Below are positions 14,901-23,640 of a DNA stretch of 64,000 nucleotides, one piece after another; position 1 is the stretch's first letter, and each line of letters starts with the position of its first letter. The position numbers and the translations under genes are program-made. Below the pieces are notes generated by a model. It was not told the DNA's origin, did no database searches, and saw only the letters and a list, made by a program, of their open reading frames with translations. Source of the DNA: Plut-88900 sp965116945 (lineage in GTDB: Bacteria > Chloroflexota > Dehalococcoidia > Plut-88900); NCBI GenBank assembly GCA_965116945.1, contig OZ220734.1, positions 248,001 to 312,000 of the forward strand. The letters run 5' to 3'.

Positions 14901-17374
14901 ACAAGATTCTCGGTTGGCTTAGCTGGGTGATTACGGCCCGCCCATACGTAACGATGCTGATTCTGCTAATCATTACGGTGTTGCTGGCGATGGGTGCGGA
15001 CCGTCGGGCGCCTCCTCCCGAGACCGAGGCGACGCTGCCCAAGGGAAGCCCCATAACCGAGGCGATGAACGAGATCGACGAGCTGTTTGGGGAGTCGGGG
15101 GAGACGAGTGTTGTGACGCTGATCTTCCGCGGAGATGCCCTGACCCCGGACGGCTTGTCGCAGATGGACGCGCTGATTAACAAGGTGGTCGGAGATCCTG
15201 CGGTGTCGGGGCTGCTGGCCCCGACGGATCCGGTAATTGCACCTTCACAACTGGTGCAGGCTTTACTGCAGGTTGAGAGTTTTGAGTCGGTCACGGAAGC
15301 GAAAGTCCGCTCGGCGGAGGGGCCTGCGGAGATCAAGGGGGCGCTGGAGGCGCTGACAGGAACTGATACGGACGGGACGCGGGTCTCGATAGCGAATATC
15401 CGGCTTCGGGACACGGGGGATGAGAGGATCGAGGAGGCGGAGAGGAGGATTCACGAACTAGCGGTGGGAGATGAAGGCCCCCTGGAGGTCAGCAGCCTCT
15501 CGCCGGTGATAATTGAAGACGAATACGTGGAAGCGACGGAAACGGGGATGCTGCCACTGATAGGGATTGCGTTCCTGTTGATAGCTGCGCTAATCCTGCT
15601 GTTCATGCGCACCATCACCGATCTCCTACTCACGCTGGTAGGGCTGTTGATGGCGTTGATCTGGATAGTCGGGGCGGAGGGGTGGCTCGGGCCGAACGCC
15701 CTGGGTCTGACCGGGCCTCCGAATTCCCTGACTACGATGGTTCCAATCATTGTGATCAGCCTCACGGTGGACTATGCAATCCAGATGATTTCGCACTACC
15801 GGGAGCAGCGGATTGCGGGCCTTGCCGTGACTCCCGCGATCCGTGGTGGACTGCGGAACGTTACCCTGCCTCTAGTGCTGGCTGCGGTGACGACTATCGC
15901 GAGCCTGCTGGTTAGCCTGTTTTCGACTGTAGAGATAGTTGGCGACTTCGGGATCATCGGGGGGTTGGGGGTGGGGCTCAGCCTGATCGTGATGCTGACG
16001 TTCGTACCGGCGGGCAGGACTATCATAGACAGAAGGCGGGAGGCCCGAGGGAAGTTGAAGTCGCCACGGCCAATTGCGCAGGCTCTCCCGGGTGTCGAAA
16101 AGCTGGCGGAGGTGTTGGGGCGGAACGTAACGAGAAGGCCGGCGCCGTTCCTGCTGGTGGTGCTGGCGATTACGGTAGGGTTGGGGTTTGCGGCCACTGG
16201 CATCGAGTCGGAGTTCAGCATCAGGGACATTCTTCCGAGGGGCGGGGAACTGAGAACGGACATGGATACGCTGGAGGCGTCGGTGGGGGGGTCTACGGAG
16301 ATGGCCAGCGTAATCGTCAAGGGGGAAGTAACGGAGACCCGCACCCTGTTGAATATGCGGGACCTTGAGAGCGCTTTCGAAGATGAAGGGCGGCGGCCAG
16401 CGGCGGCAGCGGGCCCGATTCAGTCCTCCTACGAACTGTTGATTAGGGACTGGACGCATGACAGCGGAGCGCCGGGAGACAAGTACGACGAGGAGATGGC
16501 GGGGATCTATCGCCAGGCGTCGGCGGGTGTGGAACTGGATGCGGGGCTCATGCAGGCGCTCATCGACAGGATGGAGGAGCTAGACCCCGAGACTGCACAC
16601 GTTCTGGTGAACAACCCAAACGGTATCGACACGATGCTGTTCCAGTTTCCGGCTTTCAACGACAATCCTGCGGCCAACAAGGTCCTGCAAGAGGAGATCG
16701 AAGAGCTCTGGGCAGGTGATGACGAGGCAATAACAGCAACGTCGGGGAGCCTAATCTCCGTGACGGTTACAGACGCTATCACCAACCGGCAGACGGAGGC
16801 GATAACCACCACGGTCGGGGTGGCTCTTGCTGTGTTGGGAATCTTCTTCTGGTTGACACTGCGCCAACCGATACTGGCCGTATTTGCAGTGGGGCCAATT
16901 GTGCTGGTGCTCATATGGGTGCTGGGAACAATGGCATTGCTGGACATACCGTACTCGCTGGTAACGTCGATCATCACTGCACTGTCCATCGGTATTGGGG
17001 TGGACTACACGATCCACATAATCCACCGATACAGGGAGGAGTTCGCCAGGCTACGGAATCCGGAGAGAGCGGCAATCAAGACGTTGGCGACGACAGGGTC
17101 GGCATTGCTAGGTTCCGCGTTGACCACGGGGCTGGGGCTGGGGGTGCTGGTTTTCTCACCGCTGGATGCTTCCCGGGACTTCGGGATAACGGCGGCAATC
17201 ACGATAGTCTACTCGCTGATAGTGTCGATACTGGTGGTGCCGACGGCGATGACGGTGTGGGGCGCGTACCAGAACATGCGGCTGCGTTCCATGGTGGAGC
17301 GCATGTGGACCGACCTCGACGTGGCCATTGATGATATTCACGAACGCCACGAACGTGAGCGTGAGTCTCAATAG
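14897..17374 (+). CDS. RND/MMPL-type hydrophobe exporter
   Basis: The 825-residue product has two matching halves. Each half holds one N-terminal helix, an extracytoplasmic domain of about 180-200 residues and five or six helices. The paired helix-4 motifs are VDYAIQMISHYREQ and GVDYTIHIIHRYREEF, which carry the proton-relay Asp and are typical of the HAE3/HpnN/MMPL branch, related to NPC1 and Patched. Members move hydrophobic lipids such as hopanoids, mycolates or sterols. It is flanked by the Rieske gene and the sterol methyltransferase homologue (12 bp downstream), so I infer transport of the molecule those enzymes modify. No outer-membrane partner is seen. Confidence 0.9.
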   Translation: MNKILGWLSWVITARPYVTMLILLIITVLLAMGADRRAPPPETEATLPKGSPITEAMNEIDELFGESGETSVVTLIFRGDALTPDGLSQMDALINKVVGDPAVSGLLAPTDPVIAPSQLVQALLQVESFESVTEAKVRSAEGPAEIKGALEALTGTDTDGTRVSIANIRLRDTGDERIEEAERRIHELAVGDEGPLEVSSLSPVIIEDEYVEATETGMLPLIGIAFLLIAALILLFMRTITDLLLTLVGLLMALIWIVGAEGWLGPNALGLTGPPNSLTTMVPIIVISLTVDYAIQMISHYREQRIAGLAVTPAIRGGLRNVTLPLVLAAVTTIASLLVSLFSTVEIVGDFGIIGGLGVGLSLIVMLTFVPAGRTIIDRRREARGKLKSPRPIAQALPGVEKLAEVLGRNVTRRPAPFLLVVLAITVGLGFAATGIESEFSIRDILPRGGELRTDMDTLEASVGGSTEMASVIVKGEVTETRTLLNMRDLESAFEDEGRRPAAAAGPIQSSYELLIRDWTHDSGAPGDKYDEEMAGIYRQASAGVELDAGLMQALIDRMEELDPETAHVLVNNPNGIDTMLFQFPAFNDNPAANKVLQEEIEELWAGDDEAITATSGSLISVTVTDAITNRQTEAITTTVGVALAVLGIFFWLTLRQPILAVFAVGPIVLVLIWVLGTMALLDIPYSLVTSIITALSIGIGVDYTIHIIHRYREEFARLRNPERAAIKTLATTGSALLGSALTTGLGLGVLVFSPLDASRDFGITAAITIVYSLIVSILVVPTAMTVWGAYQNMRLRSMVERMWTDLDVAIDDIHERHERERESQ

Positions 17375-17386
17375 GGAGATAGAGTA

Positions 17387-18424
17387 ATGCGAATCCGCCA
17401 ACTATCCCAGGGGCTGAAGGCGACGTACCGCGGGTCAGACATCCGCGGGCGCGTGAGGAGATTTGATGGATGGATGGGCAGGATATCTACCGATAATGAC
17501 GACGCTGCCAGCTACGACCACGCCGACACGGTAAAGGAATATTACGACCTTTGCAGCGAGATTATGGTGTTCGGTTGGGGGGAATCTCTCCACTTTGCGC
17601 CACTATCGGCCCGGGAGAGCCTGGAAGAATCCAAGATCCGGCACCAGCGGCTGATGATTTCCAAGTTGGAATTGGGTGAGGGCATGACGGTGGTAGACGT
17701 GGGGTGCGGGATTGGGGGCCCGATGCGAAGAGTTGTCCGGGAGGCGGGGGTGAGGGTTGTCGGGGTCAATAGGAGTGAAGTGCAGTTGGAGAAGGCCAAG
17801 TCGTTGAATCAAGAGGCGGGTCTAGACCACATGGTTGACTACCTCGCGTGCAGTTTCATGGACATGGGAACCATTGCGGACGACACGTACGATCGGGGGT
17901 ATGCGATTGAATCGACGTGCCATGCGCCGGACAAGGCAGGGGCGTTCGCCGAAATCTACCGGGTCCTGAAACCCGGAGCGCTTTTCTGGGGACAGGAAAT
18001 GTGCATGACCGACACCTTCGATCCCGAGGACAGCAGGCACCGGACCATCAAAAGGGAGCTTATGCACGGGATCGCGCTCAAGGAAATAGCGACCATGGGT
18101 GAGGTGAATGAGGCCCTGGAATCGGTGGGATTTGAGATTGTCGAAGGGAAGGACCGAGCAGTAGAGGGGGATGGCCTGTTCACGCCGTGGTATCAGCCCA
18201 TGGTGAACCTGCGCGGAACGCCAGGGAACACACTACGCAGGATTCCAGTGGGGCGCAAGATGATCAAATGGGCATCCACGCTGGCCGAGAGGGTGGGGTT
18301 GTTTCCGAAGGGTTCGTCGGAAGTCATTGAGTTGCTGGACCGGACTGCCAAAGCCTATGTCGCAGGGGGCAAGGCAGGCATATTCACACCGTTGTACTGT
18401 TTCCTGGCCCGCAAACCCCTTTAG
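17387..18424 (+). CDS. Sterol C-24 methyltransferase (SMT/Erg6) homologue
   Basis: The 345-residue product follows eukaryotic SMT along its whole length. The aromatic sterol-binding region I appears as VFGWGESLHFAP (61-72), the SAM site as VVDVGCGIGGPMRR (102-115), and then AIESTCHAPDKAGAFAEIY, QEMCMTDTFDPED and LFTPWYQPM. The last 70 residues match the Sterol_MT_C domain, including GLFPKGSSEVIELLDRTA and AGGKAGIFTPLYCFLARKP. SMTs add a methyl from SAM to the side chain of sterols at C-24. Related bacterial enzymes act on sterols or other isoprenoids such as squalene. No oxidosqualene cyclase or squalene epoxidase is in the window, so the true substrate is open. It overlaps no gene and is convergent with the P450 fusion 39 bp away. 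Confidence 0.85.
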   Translation: MRIRQLSQGLKATYRGSDIRGRVRRFDGWMGRISTDNDDAASYDHADTVKEYYDLCSEIMVFGWGESLHFAPLSARESLEESKIRHQRLMISKLELGEGMTVVDVGCGIGGPMRRVVREAGVRVVGVNRSEVQLEKAKSLNQEAGLDHMVDYLACSFMDMGTIADDTYDRGYAIESTCHAPDKAGAFAEIYRVLKPGALFWGQEMCMTDTFDPEDSRHRTIKRELMHGIALKEIATMGEVNEALESVGFEIVEGKDRAVEGDGLFTPWYQPMVNLRGTPGNTLRRIPVGRKMIKWASTLAERVGLFPKGSSEVIELLDRTAKAYVAGGKAGIFTPLYCFLARKPL

Positions 18425-18463
18425 GCCCCTACTGCGCACTCATTCGGGCAAATTCAGGGTGAG

Positions 18464-20488
18464 TCAGGCGTTCAGATCGTGCCTTCTCTCGGCGATCAGG
18501 AACTTCAGTTTCTTGCTCGGCTTCATAGAAGGCAAGGGGCTGAAGCGCAGCTTGTAATTGGGTGGCGACACCTTGAGTGTGAAGTAATGGGCAACCATCA
18601 GTACGTTTACGGCGAGCTGCAGTTCCATCCACCGGGTCCCGAGACACTTGTGGGTGCCCAGCCCGTAGGGCGCATAACCGGGGCTCCGGTGTTCATTTCT
18701 CGGGGGGAGGTAGCGGTCTATATCGAACTTGAAGGGTTCGGGAAAGATATCGCTCATGTAATGGGAGGCAGTCTGGGCGATGGCGACCCTTGCGCCGACG
18801 GGTAACTCGTAGTCATCAACAACACATGCGTTCATCACGTGGCGCAGGGACATGGGTACGATGGGATACATCCGCAGGCATTCCATTAGGAACCTGTGGG
18901 TTACGTCTATTGAGGATGGATCAAAGTTATCGGGGCCCGGGTCTCCATTGTCAAACAGGGCGTCGGCTTCGGCTTGGATTCTAGCGTACATGTCGGGCTG
19001 TGAGGCCATAGCGTAAAGGGCGAAGCTAAAGGCGTCGCCAAGGTATGCGCTAGCCACCAGAGCCACGGTGAAATTGAACCTCAAGTTCGACTCGGGCACG
19101 AACTGGGGGTCGCTGGCGTGGAGGCTCAGATAGTCATCCACCAGGTTTCGGTGTTTTCCGGCTCGCTGGGCGGGGGTGTGTACACGCTGGATACGTTCTA
19201 GCAAGGTCTCGATTTTTTTCGCTCGGCGCCTCATGCCGGGAGTTTTCAGCATGAACTTGGGCAGAACTTTAAGGATATGAACGGCAAGGGCGCGTTCCTT
19301 GAACTTCAACAAGTCGTCGATGAGGTCCTGGGATTCTACGCCGATCAGGAGGGGCGATATTTGAGCGTTTATCATGGTGCGGCTCATGGCAGTTGCAGGA
19401 TAGGATTCCCCAACCTTCCATTGGGCCATGTGCTTACGTGCCTGGCTGAAAAGGTCGTCCATCTGATCTGCCAATCTTTTGCGGGAATAGGCAGATGACA
19501 AGGACTTGCGGAGCCTGAAATGGTCGGCGCCGTCCAGAGAAGGCAACACCCCGGCTGCGCCATAGACCTTCTCAAGACCCTCAAAATAGTCCCGGGCTCT
19601 CAGGTACATTCGGCCACGGCGATGCACCCAGTGGTTTGTCTCGGGGCCGGCCAGGAAGATCAGTGGCTTGGAAAATGGGGGGCGGATCTCGAAAACAGGG
19701 CCATACTGCTTGGCGAGGTCGGAAAATAGGGCCGGTATGTTCCCTTTGCGAAGGTACGGGTTGAACAGCATTTTGCGCAGCGAGACCCTCGGAATTTTCT
19801 TTGCAAGGGCAGAACGTCGCAGCAGAGGGACAGCCATGTTATGGGAGACAGCCGTTGCGATGGACTGCGCTATCAGGTCCATGTTGCAGATGAACCCGAT
19901 GCGTTTCTCCGAATCCTCGTCAAGCTGGAACATGAAACGAAAGACATCGCAGGTATTAATGAGGCAGATAATGATGATGTCCCTGGGGTCTGGGAGTTCG
20001 TTTTCGAAGATAATCCTGTCTATACGCGTTCTGACGAACTCGGTGGCGGAGCCATTCCTCGAGTCATTGAGCGACCCTCCGCTCCAGGCGGTGCGTGAGA
20101 GGGTCCAGAACTCACCATCGTGGTGTTCCAGGATTTTGAGGTCTGTCAGCCGGTCCAGAGTAAGGTCGATGATGGACTCGGCGCGAGGGGCCAGGCGCTC
20201 AATCCAGTACTGGGCGTTATGACGAACGGGGTCGGCAGCGATCTCCTTCAAGATGGGGTCCAGGGTTGAATCACCTGTTTCGGTGTCATCCAGAAGATAG
20301 AGGGACTCCATATCCGTGTCTATGCGGGACTGCAGGGAAAGCTCGGCGATAACGGCGCCGGCGATGGCACAGTTCAAGTCCCAACCAGGCACCTGGTGAA
20401 AATAGCCGGTTTCCTCATTGAGGAGCATTATGATGAGCTCCTCGGGCAGGCTTAGGGTTGTGGACTTGGTGTCCTGAGTCAGGGTCAT
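18464..20488 (-). CDS. GPP34-cytochrome P450 fusion protein
   Basis: The 674-residue product joins two domains. Residues about 10-215 are a GPP34 (GOLPH3) domain: LSLPEELIIMLLNEETGYF, then GWDLNCAIAGAVIAELSL and SRIDTDMES. GOLPH3 binds acidic phosphoinositides; bacterial members are uncharacterised. Residues about 250-674 are a P450: YGPVFEIRPPF, the ExxR motif in MECLRMYP, the PERF-like FDIDRYLPP, and the heme loop PYGLGTHKCLG with Cys ligand. The usual acid-Thr pair of the I helix is absent; the region reads ALVASAYLGDAFSFALYAMA. That may mean an altered oxygen-activation step or an isomerase or peroxygenase-like reaction. It has no membrane anchor, so the GPP34 part may hold it at the membrane. 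No redox partner lies nearby. Confidence 0.85.
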   Translation of the reverse strand: MTLTQDTKSTTLSLPEELIIMLLNEETGYFHQVPGWDLNCAIAGAVIAELSLQSRIDTDMESLYLLDDTETGDSTLDPILKEIAADPVRHNAQYWIERLAPRAESIIDLTLDRLTDLKILEHHDGEFWTLSRTAWSGGSLNDSRNGSATEFVRTRIDRIIFENELPDPRDIIIICLINTCDVFRFMFQLDEDSEKRIGFICNMDLIAQSIATAVSHNMAVPLLRRSALAKKIPRVSLRKMLFNPYLRKGNIPALFSDLAKQYGPVFEIRPPFSKPLIFLAGPETNHWVHRRGRMYLRARDYFEGLEKVYGAAGVLPSLDGADHFRLRKSLSSAYSRKRLADQMDDLFSQARKHMAQWKVGESYPATAMSRTMINAQISPLLIGVESQDLIDDLLKFKERALAVHILKVLPKFMLKTPGMRRRAKKIETLLERIQRVHTPAQRAGKHRNLVDDYLSLHASDPQFVPESNLRFNFTVALVASAYLGDAFSFALYAMASQPDMYARIQAEADALFDNGDPGPDNFDPSSIDVTHRFLMECLRMYPIVPMSLRHVMNACVVDDYELPVGARVAIAQTASHYMSDIFPEPFKFDIDRYLPPRNEHRSPGYAPYGLGTHKCLGTRWMELQLAVNVLMVAHYFTLKVSPPNYKLRFSPLPSMKPSKKLKFLIAERRHDLNA

Positions 20489-20552
20489 CAGTCTGTTCCT
20501 CCGGGCGTCAACTCGATACCCCGGGTGACCTTACAAAGGTCTCAATAAATTC

Positions 20553-20581
20553 AGTATACATCCAGCTAAATGGGAGAGCAA
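20553..20581 (-). promoter_or_regulatory. Promoter of the GPP34-P450 gene
   Basis: Read on the minus strand, TTGCTC (20576-20581) and TATACT (20553-20558) are 17 bp apart. The -10 lies about 65 bp before the ATG, which has a GGAGG site. Confidence 0.4.
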
Positions 20582-20716
20582 AAGCAGACTGACAGGGACA
20601 GGAATAGTACTATTTCACGAATTTCAGTCAAGTCGAATGGACAGGTAGTCCCAGCGCAGTGGTGTATTCAAGTGAAGCGACCGACTAGTGAGAAATGCGG
20701 CGCTAGGGGCATCGGC

Positions 20717-20722
20717 TATAAT
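20717..20722 (+). promoter_or_regulatory. -10 element before gamma-glutamyltransferase
   Basis: A perfect TATAAT lies 33 bp before the chosen ATG. That leaves a short leader that still holds the GGAGG ribosome site, which supports the start at 20756 rather than 20570. No good -35 is seen. Confidence 0.4.
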
Positions 20723-20755
20723 CCCATCCAATTCCAGTCCTGCGGAGGCTACAAC

Positions 20756-22471
20756 ATGCCAAATTCCCCACACGGCGTTCAATCTGAATCGCACAGGCCA
20801 GACATCATGGGTCGGAACGGGATGGTTGCCTCTGGGCACCCGCTGGCATCGCAGGCGGGGATGTCGATTTTGCAACGGGGCGGGAATGCGGTAGACGCTG
20901 CGATAGCGGTGGCCGCCGCGGTAAACGTAGTTGAGCCGCAGATGTCGGGGATAGGGGGTGACGGGTTCATCATGGTGTATCGTCGGGACCTGGGGAAGAT
21001 AGAGGTTGCGAACGGCACTGGGCCGGCGCCCATGGCGGCGACTCGGGAGCGGTATGCGGACACGGGAATACCGGAAAAGGGGCTGCTTTCAGTGTCAGTG
21101 CCCGGGCTGCTGGACGCCTGGCTGGCGGCACATGAGAAATACGGTTCACTGCCGATCTCGGAGATATTCGCATCGGCAGTGGGGCTTGCTCGGGATGGCT
21201 TTCCCGTCAGCAGAAAGCTGGCGAAGGACATAGCCGAAGACACTTTTCTATGCAGTCACCCGGTATCGAAGGAGATATTTGCGCCAAAGGGGCAGCCGCT
21301 GGGGGCGGGGGAGATCCTGTACCAAAGGGACCTGGCGGATACGTTCGAGATGATTGCGTCGGGTGGGGTGGACGTGTTTTACAGGGGAGAGATAGCCGAA
21401 GCGATAGTGCGGTATAACCGTTTAAACAGCGGGTTACTTTCGCTGGAGGACCTGGGTCGGTATCACGGGGAGTGGCAAGACCCGATTTCTACGACGTATC
21501 ACGGGCATACGGTATTCGAAGCGCCTCCGAATTCCAGCGGTCACGTGCTCCTGCAGGAACTGAACATCATAGAGCAACTGGACATCCGGGAACTCGGGTG
21601 CAATACGCCGGAGGCCGTGCACGTAATGGTCGAGGCCAAGAAGCTGGCATTCGCGGACAGGGAGGCATACGTAGCCGATCCAGATTACCTTGACATACCG
21701 ATGGACGGGCTGCTTTCCAAGATGTATGCGTGGGAGCGGGCATCGCTTATCGACAGGAATAGGGTGAACAGGGATGTCGGAGCGGGCAACCCGTACCTGT
21801 ACCAGGACGGTCCCAGGCCAGATGGGCAGCCTGCAAAACGAGGCCCGGTCAGGGACCAAGGGGGTGACACGACGTGCTTCGTGGTGGTTGATCGATGGGG
21901 GAATGCAGTAAGCCAGCTTCAAAGCCAGCAGACGTCATTCGGGTCCGGGGTGGTGGTGGATGGGACGGGGATACTACTGAACGATCGGATGACGTACTGG
22001 CACCTGGACCCCGAGCACATCAACTGCCTGACGCCGGGGCACAAGGTTAGGCACACGATGAACCCGGTAATGGTGTTTGAAGGGGAAGAGGGTGCGATGT
22101 CGAATGGAGAGCTGGTGCTAGCGTGCGGTACCCCGGGCGCGGACACCCAAGTACAGACCAATATGCAAGTAATCACGCATGTGTTGGACTTTGGAATGAA
22201 CGTTTCTGAGGCGGTGGAGGCACCAAGGTGGAGGCATTTGCAGAACAACACAGAGTCTACGGAGCCTCGGGAATTTGAGGACCGGCTGCAACTGGAGGGG
22301 CGGTTCCCTGAGGGGGAGAGGAAGGCGTTAGAGCAGAAGGGACACGAACTGGAAATCCTCGGGGACTGGGGAGCATCGGGGAGCGAGGTGATGATACGTC
22401 GGGAGCCGAGCACCGGGGCATTGTTCGGGGCGGCAGACCCGCGTCGGGACGGGTACGCTATCGGCTGGTAG
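20756..22471 (+). CDS. ggt: Gamma-glutamyltransferase family Ntn hydrolase
   Basis: ATG 20756 has a GGAGG site and lies after a TATAAT box; the longer frame to 20570 would include that promoter. The 571-residue proenzyme matches GGT: GMVASGHPLASQAGMSIL, GGNAVDAAIAVAAAVNVVEP and SGIGGDGFIMVY. The autocleavage site is GGDTTCFVVVD, where the second Thr becomes the N-terminal nucleophile of the small subunit. Members cleave gamma-glutamyl amides, including glutathione, or related acyl substrates. No signal peptide is visible, although many GGTs are exported, so it may work in the cytoplasm. Its last 14 bp overlap the convergent folD gene. Confidence 0.92.
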   Translation: MPNSPHGVQSESHRPDIMGRNGMVASGHPLASQAGMSILQRGGNAVDAAIAVAAAVNVVEPQMSGIGGDGFIMVYRRDLGKIEVANGTGPAPMAATRERYADTGIPEKGLLSVSVPGLLDAWLAAHEKYGSLPISEIFASAVGLARDGFPVSRKLAKDIAEDTFLCSHPVSKEIFAPKGQPLGAGEILYQRDLADTFEMIASGGVDVFYRGEIAEAIVRYNRLNSGLLSLEDLGRYHGEWQDPISTTYHGHTVFEAPPNSSGHVLLQELNIIEQLDIRELGCNTPEAVHVMVEAKKLAFADREAYVADPDYLDIPMDGLLSKMYAWERASLIDRNRVNRDVGAGNPYLYQDGPRPDGQPAKRGPVRDQGGDTTCFVVVDRWGNAVSQLQSQQTSFGSGVVVDGTGILLNDRMTYWHLDPEHINCLTPGHKVRHTMNPVMVFEGEEGAMSNGELVLACGTPGADTQVQTNMQVITHVLDFGMNVSEAVEAPRWRHLQNNTESTEPREFEDRLQLEGRFPEGERKALEQKGHELEILGDWGASGSEVMIRREPSTGALFGAADPRRDGYAIGW

Positions 22472-23441
22472 GCTCCCTATAGGTCAGGTACTTGTGGGCA
22501 GTATCGTACCTGGGCCGGATGTGCATATAGTCCTCGATCCTGAAGGCAGGCAATAAGGGGGTTGCCGAGAGCCTGGCGGCCTTAAGGGTGTTGACCATCA
22601 GCATGGCCACGGTCATCACGCCTACACCGCCTGGAACCGGGGTAATGGCCAGGGCCTGCTCTTTCACGGAATCGAAGTCTACGTCACCGACAACGCGATA
22701 GCCCTTCTTCCGGGTCGGGTCTGGGATGGCGTGGATGCCGACGTCGACCACAACCGCACCCTTCTTGACCATATCGCCGGTGATGCCCTGGGGATTGCCG
22801 GTGGCGACGACCAGAATGTCGGCCATGCGGGTGATGCTGGGGACGTCCGTTGTGCCGAGGTGGCAGATGGTAACCGTTGCATTGGCCCAGGGCTTCTCCT
22901 GGAGGAGGAGGGCGGCGAGGGGTCGGCCGACGATAAGGCTGCCACCAACCACGACGACGTGTTTGCCATCCGGGTGGTGTCCTATGGAGACCAACATGCG
23001 ATGAATTCCCGCGGGTGTGCAGGGGACGAATCGGGGCTCTCCGGCAAGAAGCCAACCTACATCCAAGGGGTGAAGGCCCTCGATGTCCTTCATCGGGTCG
23101 ACGGCATTGATGATATTAAGCATGTCTATACCGCGGGGAACAGGGAACTGGACCAGGATGCCGTGGAATCGGTCGTCGTTGTTCAGATTCCCGATGAAGT
23201 CCAGGAGGTCTGTTTCGGATGTATTGCCGGGCAGCTTGAAGGTCTGGGAGTAGATGCCCGACTCCACGGCGGCCTTTTCCTTTGCGGCAACGTACCTGCC
23301 GGAGGCAGGATCATCGGAGACGAGTACCACAGCCAAGCCCGGGACAACTCCGGTTTTGGACTTCAGTTCCTGAACGCCATATTTGACGCCCAGGCGCACA
23401 TTGTCGGCTATGCGACGACCATCGATTATCACGGCACTCAT
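22458..23441 (-). CDS. folD: Bifunctional methylene-THF dehydrogenase/cyclohydrolase
   Basis: The 327-residue product is FolD: SGRYVAAKEKAAVESGI, with the catalytic Lys of the Y-x-x-x-K motif, then GILVQFPVPRGID, IEGLHPLDVGWL and the NADP-binding VVVVGGSLIVGRPLA. It ends in the conserved ITPVPGGVGVMTVAMLM. The enzyme links 5,10-methylene-THF with 10-formyl-THF in one-carbon metabolism. It is about 35 residues longer than usual because of a C-terminal tail rich in Arg and Tyr (RIEDYMHIRPRYD). The SoxB/GcvT genes of the window feed the same folate pool, but they are 20 kb away. Confidence 0.96.
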   Translation of the reverse strand: MSAVIIDGRRIADNVRLGVKYGVQELKSKTGVVPGLAVVLVSDDPASGRYVAAKEKAAVESGIYSQTFKLPGNTSETDLLDFIGNLNNDDRFHGILVQFPVPRGIDMLNIINAVDPMKDIEGLHPLDVGWLLAGEPRFVPCTPAGIHRMLVSIGHHPDGKHVVVVGGSLIVGRPLAALLLQEKPWANATVTICHLGTTDVPSITRMADILVVATGNPQGITGDMVKKGAVVVDVGIHAIPDPTRKKGYRVVGDVDFDSVKEQALAITPVPGGVGVMTVAMLMVNTLKAARLSATPLLPAFRIEDYMHIRPRYDTAHKYLTYREPTSR

Positions 23442-23579
23442 AACCTAATCACCCATTTCACCACGATAGAGCTATTCAAGGGCACAGGGCACGAGACCCG
23501 GACATCGCGAATCATACTCCCCGTGGAAGATTCATGCGAGTCGGGAGGAGTTGGAATTGTGGAGTGTTTTGATCAAGAC

Positions 23580-23608
23580 TTGTCCGGCATAAGCTATGCC
23601 GCTATGAT
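23580..23608 (+). promoter_or_regulatory. Acyl-CoA dehydrogenase promoter with palindromic operator
   Basis: TTGTCC (23580-23585) and TATGAT (23603-23608) are separated by exactly 17 bp. The perfect palindrome GGCATA-AGC-TATGCC fills positions 23586-23600 of that spacer. A repressor bound there would block RNA polymerase. The amidase promoter has a similar element in the same place. Confidence 0.6.
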
Positions 23609-23640
23609 TGGGATTGTTCCCGTAACCCAGGAGGATATCC

